Assembly (NCBI GenBank): GCA_016584495.1
Contig: WAID01000007.1
Coordinates: forward strand, 1,288,001 to 1,352,000
Length of the DNA: 64,000 bases
Reading direction: 5' to 3'
Source: Celoporthe dispersa
Taxonomy: Eukaryota > Ascomycota > Sordariomycetes > Diaporthales > Cryphonectriaceae
Positions 56,735 through 64,000 of this stretch are shown here, piece by piece. Numbering within the stretch: the stretch's first letter is position 1; each line of letters begins with the position of its first letter. Position numbers and translations under genes: made by a program. The notes below the pieces were generated by a model. It made no database searches, was not told where the DNA came from, and saw only the letters and a list, made by a program, of their open reading frames with translations.

Positions 56735-57951
56735 TTATGCGGAGGCACCGCTGATGAAGAACCACTTGTCTATCGAGGCGTCGATCTTCTCGGCGGGAAG
56801 GTTCTCGTTGGAGGGGATAGGAGGCAGCTGGCTGGGGTCGATGCGGCTAGGGGAGTGAGAGACAGTGACGTTGGTGCTGGAAGGGAATGTCAGCAATCCC
56901 CGAGTCACGTAGGTTACAAGAGTGAGGGGGTTGAGGGAGAGAACATACGTAGAGACGGCACCAGGCTGGGTCTTGCCGGTGATGAGTCTGTCCCAGGCCT
57001 CAGCACACTCACGGATGACATCCATGGCGTACTTCTTGTTCTTGCACTCGCCGGTGAAGGCGAACTGGTTCTCGGGCTTGCCATCGGGGATCTTGTAGAT
57101 GCGGAACCACTCGTTGGTGGCGCGCAGCAGACCCGGCAGGTGGCGCTCGACGTCCTCGACGTCGTTGAGCTTGGAGGCCAGAGGGTCGTTGACGTCGATC
57201 ACGATCACCTTCCAGTCGGTCTCCTCCTCGTCGAGGAGGGCCATGACGCCGAGGACCTTTACCTGCTTGACCTGGCCAGTGTAGCCGACCAGCTCGCCAA
57301 TCTCGCAGACGTCAAGAGGGTCGTTGTCACCCTTGGCCTTGGTCTCGGGGTGAACGACGTTGGGGTCCTCCCAGGTCTGGTCCGACACCGTCAGCTGCTG
57401 TCTCTGTGGCTTGGGGTTTCCAGCTGGCTGGGCTGAGGTCTGGTCATCATACCTGAGGGAAGGCACCATAGTTCCACAGGTAGCCCTTGTGGGGGAAGCA
57501 GTTGCGGACGTATCGAAGCTTGCCCTTCTTGGTGTCCTGCTTGATGGGGTTGAGGAGCTCCTCCTTGGAGATCTACAGCATCACAGAATTGTCAGTCAGG
57601 TGAGCGCTGCCATGATCCGAGAGCTCTGCAGAGCGGCTCCGGGGGGTGACGAGGCTCCCCTCCTCCCCCCTGGCCCCCTTTGGTGGCAAAATCGGTCCCC
57701 GGGTGCGGGTGGGGTGTCGACAGGGCGAGAATAAATCTTCAGCACGGCGAAAACACAGCACAGCGGGAACTCACCTCAAGCTTGGCGTTGGTCCAGCGAG
57801 GGATCTCGACGACCATGTTCAGGACGGTCTGCTCCTGGTTGGCAAACAGAGGGATGTCATGGAAGGGCGAGACGGGGACGCCATCCTTCTCGATGTACAC
57901 CCTGTGCTCAAAGGTGTAGGGAGCAGCAACCTTGCGGGTGTTGTAGGCCAT
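56735..57951 (-). CDS. IPP1: Inorganic pyrophosphatase, family I
   Basis: Hydrolyses pyrophosphate in the cytosol and nucleus, pulling biosynthetic reactions forward; it needs Mg2+. Four exons on the reverse strand, 57951-57775, 57572-57453, 57376-56949 and 56876-56735, give 288 residues, the expected size. The signature GDNDPLDVCEIGE (three metal-binding Asp) lies in exon 3, with the conserved PRWTNAKLE in exon 1, LRYVRNCFPHKGYLWNYGAF in exon 2 and LDEEETDWKVIVIDVNDP in exon 3. All junctions are GT-AG and in phase. The start MAYNTRKVAAPYTFEHRVYI is the family start. The same frame stays open for 136 further codons upstream to an ATG at 58359, discussed under findings. Confidence 0.95.
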
Positions 57952-59083
57952 CTTGATGCCAGGGGCGATTGATGTCGACAACGAGGGAGATGATGAGCCC
58001 GAGAGGTGTCGAGCGATCTGGGCTGTGCGGGAGGACGAAATGTTGGGTGGATTGGTCCTCGGCGAGGAGAGTGGTGCTGGGAGGAGGGTGGTGGAATATG
58101 GACGGTGAAGAAGAGTGGTGGGGAGAAGTCCAGCTGGCCAGCTTCTTCTTCTAGTCCACCAGAGGTGATGTGGAGGGGTCCGGCTCGGTGGAGGGGTAAC
58201 AGCCGAATCAGGGGCCACAGCGCCTGGTCGCAATAGTGGGGCAGCTTGAGCGAGATTTCGTCGTAGTTGCGGTGACCCGAGCAGGGGGGATGCAGGCAGC
58301 TTGGACCTGCTGCACCTGAGGTGCATGGGGGGATAAGGGAAAAAAGAGCGACCGCTCAAGACGATGGCTCGGAGAGGGTCTGGGGCTCTGAAATCGTTCT
58401 TGCACCTTTAGCAAACCAGCTTCAGAGTTTCGGGAGAGGAAGAAAAATTAGAATTTCTAGGAAGCAGAGTGGCCCAGGGCAAGGCTCGTCCTGTTGAGTC
58501 GAGGCTGGAGTGAGGAATCCGGGAAGAGAGAGAGAGAGAGTGAGAGAGAGAGAGAGAGTGAGAGAGAGAGAGAGAGGTTAGTCAAAATTTGATCACGGAT
58601 TATTCTCGTTGCCCTCATAAACCCTGCTACACACTTACTATGCGGAACCTTGACCACACCAACATTACACTCAACACAGTAGAGTAAACATATAACAAGA
58701 AAAAGAGAAAAGAAGGAGAAAAATAAAGAGAAAGAGATAATAACCTTGAATGTAGCTACCGAATGCGAAAAAAAAAATCTACCAGTTCATAATTATGTTC
58801 ATCGTCGTTCGCCTCTTGCCCTCCAGGCTTCACCTAAGTCAGGGTATCCGCTGCCGGCCTAAGCAGAGACATCAATCATCTTCTGCTTCATCATTAAGAT
58901 TCCATACTTGCTGGCCATGAGAAAGAATAGAGAGAGAGAGAGAGAGAGAAAGAAAAGAAGAAAAAAAAGTACGATCGAGAAAGACTAGCCGTGAATAAAC
59001 CAACAAGCAACAACACGCCCGCTTGTACTCGCTCATGCCATCAGCAAACCTGGACGATCCCACACAGGAGCAAGCCGGCTTTC
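57952..59083. other. Intergenic region upstream of pyrophosphatase
   Basis: Holds the pyrophosphatase promoter and leader, an interrupted GA array at about 58524-58577, a further GA tract near 58929-58949, and the 3' flank of the Munc13-like gene. Confidence 0.6.
58524..58577. repeat. Interrupted (GA)n array
   Basis: About 25 GA units broken twice by GTGA. Confidence 0.9.
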
Positions 59084-62000
59084 CTACCGCCTCGGCAGGT
59101 TCCCATACGCTCCCCGTCCGAACGCACCACCAGGAGCATTCCCGTACGCGCCCGTACTGAACCCCTGGTGGATGCTCTGCCTCACAATCGCCGCTGCCGC
59201 CTGGCTCGCCGCCATACGCTCCTTCTGCCTGTGTCTGTCCCTCAGGTAACCAGCAGCCTCAGGCCGCATGCGCAAGATCCGGAGGATCATATCGTCCGAT
59301 GGGTCTGCCTGGGCCTCCTTGCGCTTCTCCTCCTTCGCCCGCCGCATCGTCCCCAGGTTGCGGCTCATCATGATGCTCTTGCCACGCCGGATCGTCCCCA
59401 TGCTGCCGAAAGCTGCACTGTTGAAGGTCGGGCCCAGGGCGGCGGGCGCAGACTGCCGCGAGACTTGCTGCGCTTGCTGCTGGGCGCGCTGTTGGGTTGC
59501 TGCCACCATCCGCTCCGACGTGCGGACCAGAGAGTCGGTCGAGTCGAAGTACCAGAAGTTGAGCGATGCCAGTTCGTGCCACTTAGGCGACTTGAGGACC
59601 TCTGCCGGGACACCAAGTACCTCCCCGTCCTCGTCCTTGGCGTTGAAGAACTCAAACAGCAGCTCGAGCCACTTGTAGACCACGTCCAGCTCGACTTGCG
59701 TCAGCGGCTTCTGCGTGGAAGGCTTGTCCGAGAGCGGGGGCACAAGTAGATTCTCGATGGCCATCAGCACTTCCCTTCCACAGCCTTGTCATGACAGCCA
59801 CCATGGTCGCATCTGTGAGTGTCTGCTTCATGATGGCAAAGTTTTCGTCAAAGTAATCGAACAGCGACCGGAGCGCATTCTCAATGTCCTGCTGTGTGAC
59901 TGGCGGAGCAGCCGTCTTCCGCGTCTTCCACATGTTGCCGATAGATGCCGCAATGCCACGGCTGAGCAAACTCTTCAGCGCCTCGTGAGAGAGCGAGGCA
60001 TTGATGACAGTTGAGAGCTGGTGAGCGTGTGAGCCATTCATTGTCATCAGGAGAGAAAGGCGGGGCAAATGAGGACCGACTTACCTTGTCAGTGATCTTC
60101 CGCACCATGTCTCGCTCCGTCCGCTTCAAGTGTCTGAAGGCTTTTCCAAAGTGGAATTGGATATCATCCTTCTCGCCCTCCATGCTGACTCTTATCAACA
60201 GCCGACCCTGGGTGTCAAGGTCCAGCCAGAACTCCCTGGGTAGGTAGTCGCTGAAGTGAACCGGGTCCAGTTTCAGAGAAGTCCGACCCACGAAGTCATG
60301 GTCTCCGAATGTATCGTAGTCCCATATTGTAGCGATCACGTTGACGGCGCCAGTGACGGTAACATCAACAGACTCATCCCACCGTGGGTTGAGGGTTCGT
60401 GACACGACACGAGTCTTGGCCAAACGCTTCTGATATTCGTCCACGAGAACGACGTACGGATCGCTATATCCGTTGGGGTCGCAGGCTTTGATGTCTTCAG
60501 CCTCGACAACCTTGACGGTGAAGACATACTTGTCTGGCTTTCGCAGGCGGTCCCTGGGCCCCTCTTTCGCCCTCAGCAGCTCAGCGCATGCGTCGACATT
60601 CATCGTATGCTCTAACTTATCAAGCGACTGCATGGCGTATTCTATATTGTTCAATTTGACGAATGACTGGGCCAGCGTCAGCTCAGAGCCATCGAGGGAG
60701 TTTGGACCTGCTGTAGCTTACCTCTGAGTAGAACTGGAAGGGTTCTATCTTCTCCTTCTGGTTCCAGACATCCTTCGCCATCTGCATCATGCGCTCCTGG
60801 GCGGTCCGTTGCGCTGCTGCCAGGTCCGCAGCAGTCTGGCGGTCCATCTCCTTGGCAAACTTGCCCTCGACGATCTCACAGTAGCGACCTATGCCCGCGG
60901 CGAATGCCTTGGCCAGGGATGTCATGAACTTGGCGTGATGGACATCATTGTCCCAGTTCAGCTGGAAGATCTGGTCCGCTGTCTGGTTGAACAGCTGGAA
61001 AACGTCGATGATGGAGACACTGTGCCGCTGCGTATCCGTTGGAATGTCGTCAGGGTGTGCCGTCCTGACCTGGAATTGATCCTGCTTGATGGCTTCTTCG
61101 ACGAAGGACGTCATCCTGCTCTCGGCGTCGTTGATCCACCGCCAGACGAACTCTTCTAGCTGGCCCTCGATGTCGAAGGCAAAAGGCTGGCCGGGTATGT
61201 ATTGGACGTGCGTCTTACGGATCTCGACCAACTCTTTGTACAAATCAAACCCGTCTTGGACATTGACCTCCAGCCCGGCTTCCTTAGCTGCCACGACGAT
61301 GGTTTCGATCAGCGCCTTCGCGTCCTCTTCAAAACTAGGGAAGATCGCCTGCACCAGGACCGCGAATGGAGATACGCCCATGATTTCTGGGTTTTTGGTA
61401 TATCTCTTCTTGATCCTCTGGCACAACTTTGTGACTTCACTTCCTAGGTTCACCACGTGGCTGAAGTTCCAGTCCTCCTTGGCCGCAGGTACCTCCGTCT
61501 CAAGAAAGCCATGGTAGACCTGATCGGCCTGCGCCTTGAGCCCTTCGGCTAGCTGCCTCGAGAACCGGTCCAAGTCTTCCTCTCTTTTGACAAAGCTAGG
61601 ATCAGGGTAGACTTGATTCAGGAGAAGATGCATCACCACACCAGCGCTGGGAGCCTTGGGTTGGTAGCAGTGCATCATCACATCATAGAGATCCCGCAGA
61701 AGTGCGTCATGGAGGGCGCCGAGGATCTGCTGGTAGAGGGAGTAGTCTATCAATGTCCACCGGCTCGGGTCGATCTCGGGCAGGGTGGCTGTGTAGAGGT
61801 GTATGCGCGGTAGCTTCTTAGGCTCTGGCTGTGGGTTTTTGACAAACTCGAAGCACTCGTCGAGGTCCTCGCCCTTGATCTCCTGGTCCAGAAATTTGCG
61901 CACGGCAACCTCAAGAAGGGCGATGTGTCTGGTGAACTGCGGCAGGCGCCACCAGCCAGACAGGTCGTTCAGAAACTCCACTGACTGTTGAGATAACGGT

Positions 62001-63350
62001 GTAAAGGTCTCGAACTCGGGGTGGGCCTGGTCATAGGTCATGGCATGTTGCAGGACTGTCCGGTAGAAAGACCTCGGGTCAGGGGGGGATGAAGGTGTAG
62101 CTAGCCTCATCGACGCTTCTAATGCTGGCGGAGTCATCCAGAGAGAGGTTATTCAAACCAAAGCTAGGTTCGCCCCCAGGACCAGTGGCCGAATCGTTGC
62201 TTAGCATCTTTGCCAGATCCGCATATGCCTGGTCCTCTCCGTAGATCGATGTCGGCCGCACGGGTAGAGGTTTGTCGAAGCTTGTGACGGTCTTAGCGAG
62301 GTCCGGGCGGACCCTCAGTATGTCCAGCATCATCGATGTAAGGTGGTCGCGCTCACCCTTCTTCCACTCCTCGAAAGACTCATCGATATCAAAGTCTTGT
62401 CTTCGGAGTGCCCCATCCATGTTCGAGTCCAGACGATGCTGGTAGGCCTTGAGATCCTTCAGGGCCGCCTCTTCTGTCCAGATATTTTTGTTCAGGTCGA
62501 TGTCTGACTGCAGCTGAGCAGTCTCCCGGCCAAATATCCTTCCCACGATCTGGACCATGTGCATATCCTTGACTTCATAGCTGTGGGGAATCTCGACCTC
62601 GATTGTCTTGTGCTCCTTGTCCTGGCCGGTGTCGATGAACAGGTCTTGGTCGTTCCGCAACAGCTTCTGTTCCAGCGTCTGCAGGCGGGCCATGAGCTCC
62701 CTATCCTTCTCAGTCCCGTGCTTCCTGAAGATTGTCATCATGAGCCTGACAAAGAGGGCGAGGTGCCTGTCGACGAGGATCTTCCACGAGTGGTCGTCGG
62801 GTGCCCTGCCCTGGCTCATTGCTTTGACAGCAGCAGCATAGAACTTGAGGATCAAGGGCTCTAGGGTACGGTCCCTGTCGATCGTCTTGCGGAAGTCATG
62901 CTCGGTGAAGTTTGTGTAAGCCTCTGCAAAGGTTCTCTTCACGTTCGAGTCCGTGTAGCCTGGCTGGTCGAAAGTGCCCTTGACCACACGCTCCATGCGC
63001 TTCTCCAGAGAGCCACGGAAATCTCGTGGGAGCTTGACCGTGCTCCCACCCGTGGGAATGAACTCCTTGAGCAGGTCCCCGATGTTGTGCGTGTAGGACT
63101 GGACCCTGTTGGGCGCCTTGGGCACCGTGATGTACTCCTTCTTCTTCTTCTTCGGCTGCAGCAGGTAGTGCAGCAGAGCAATGCTCAGGGCGTAGTTGTA
63201 CGCATCCTCGTAGCTGACCTGGCCCTGGAAGGCTCGCGAGCCGGCCCTCGACCTCCTCCGCGCGGCGCCATCCTGCTGCTGGATCCGGTTGATGCTCCTG
63301 TTGAGGCTCCTGCTGTTGTGTTTTCCCGAGTAGCTCGAGCCCGTCGACAT
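59084..63350 (-). CDS. Munc13/UNC13-like C2-domain exocytosis protein (two apparent indels)
   Basis: Fungal Munc13-like proteins (such as fission yeast Ync13) act in exocytosis and cell-wall integrity at the plasma membrane. Exons on the reverse strand are 63350-60722, 60681-60085 and 60017-59084. G7 at 62082-62088 must be G6 to join SYTFIPP to DPRSFYRTVLQHAM; CCC at 59773-59775 must be CC to join MTRLWK to EVLMAIENLLVPPL. Corrected length is 1,385. The order is a basic N-terminus; a helical region and MHD1-like segment (FQLFNQTADQIFQLNWDN, AKFMTSLAKAFAAGI); then a C2 domain in exon 2 (YVFTVKVVEAEDIKACDPNG, YSDPYVVLVDEYQKR, TLNPRWDES, IWDYDTFGDHDFVG) with calcium-site aspartates; then an MHD2-like region (LFDYFDENFAIMKQTLTD). 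The intron at 60682-60721 is only 40 bases. Confidence 0.88.
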
Positions 63351-64000
63351 CTTCAACGTGTTGGAGAAGCAGCAGGTCGAGAGGTCGAGAGCGGGAGCGA
63401 GAGGGGCGGGAGAGGAGAGAGAGAGGGGGGAAAGGCTGGTCGGCCAGTCGGTCGATCGATCTCGCTATGCCTGCAGGTGTGGTCTCCTAGAAGGGGCGCG
63501 GTGTGCCGTGGTGGGAGTGAGACGTCCGCCCCTTAGCTTCGTGGCACCATGCCTCGGAGCGCTGTTCTCGTGTCCTAGAGGCGGGACCCAGGAGATTTCT
63601 CGCGCTCGAGGAAGGGCTCGCAGGTCTGGCAGAATGCGGTGAAGCAAAGTTTTGGGCAGACAAAGTCCCACCCTTCAGGGATTCACGCGAAGGTATGACG
63701 CCCTGGCGTGCCCAGACCAACTCTTCAATGTTATGAGTGCTCGTCTTCCCTCTGCCTCGGCGGGTGGAGGGCGATAGGGCAGTGGAAGGGAGACCCTAAC
63801 TAAGCTTGTGCTCAGGAGGTCGGGTGGGTGGGTTCAATCAAGGTTTAGATTGTTTCGCCTCCAAAGTGCCGCCGCAAGTCCTATGGTACTCAGGTACTTT
63901 GGGTACTGTTGTAGAGCAGCCTGACGGCCCTGCTCAGGCGCAACGTCATCTGCCAACGTGCAGCTCAAGCGCAGTACCTCTTGCAGGGGTCGCGGGCGCC
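63351..64000. other. Upstream region of the Munc13-like gene, window end
   Basis: Contains the leader and promoter, with a GA-rich stretch at about 63410-63428. No gene is recognised before the window ends. Confidence 0.55.

Overview
The window is nuclear DNA of a filamentous ascomycete (Pezizomycotina, most likely Sordariomycetes). Coding DNA is GC-rich. Most genes are split by short GT-AG introns (40-195 bases) that keep reading phase. Intergenic DNA holds long GA/CT tracts. I can place about twenty protein-coding genes. Most are housekeeping genes with recognisable eukaryotic families. I see no tRNA, rRNA, CRISPR array or secondary-metabolite cluster.

Layout. 1-8.7 kb: GINS subunit SLD5, a short-chain dehydrogenase, a 2.9 kb microsatellite-rich gap, a small cysteine-rich GPI-type wall protein, and methylthioribulose-1-phosphate dehydratase (reverse strand). 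10-18 kb: calnexin, methylmalonate-semialdehyde dehydrogenase and an F-box protein. 19.6-29.3 kb (reverse): a large uncharacterised protein and an eight-exon PIF1-family helicase. 30-38.4 kb: a 144-residue orphan, UTP18 (reverse), a secreted GPI-type protein (reverse) and a fused pseudouridine-5'-phosphate glycosidase/kinase. 39-44.7 kb: a membrane-linked SDR, a fungal multi-pass membrane protein and a small ABM-fold protein. 44.7-48 kb: an AT-richer island with decayed, inverted repeat-family coding relics. 50.5-63.4 kb: a phenol-hydroxylase-type FAD monooxygenase, a SEC20-like SNARE (reverse), mitochondrial ribosomal protein mL53, inorganic pyrophosphatase (reverse) and a 1,385-residue Munc13-like protein (reverse).

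The most important practical observation is that many unrelated genes, including near-essential ones, are each broken by one-base length errors, mostly one C or G too many in a short homopolymer. Removing or adding that one base restores both family motifs and splice phase in every case I tested. I read this as residual sequencing or assembly error rather than real gene loss. Gene models that do not allow for it will be truncated or carry false introns. One consequence is that the RDEL ending of the SEC20-like protein is hidden in the raw frame.

Shared themes are replication (SLD5; PIF1 with a PCNA-interaction motif), secretory-pathway function (calnexin with a UPRE-like site upstream, SEC20, Munc13-like exocytosis factor), and ribosome and nucleoside metabolism (UTP18, mL53, PsuG-PsuK). 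No operon-like co-ordination is expected or seen.
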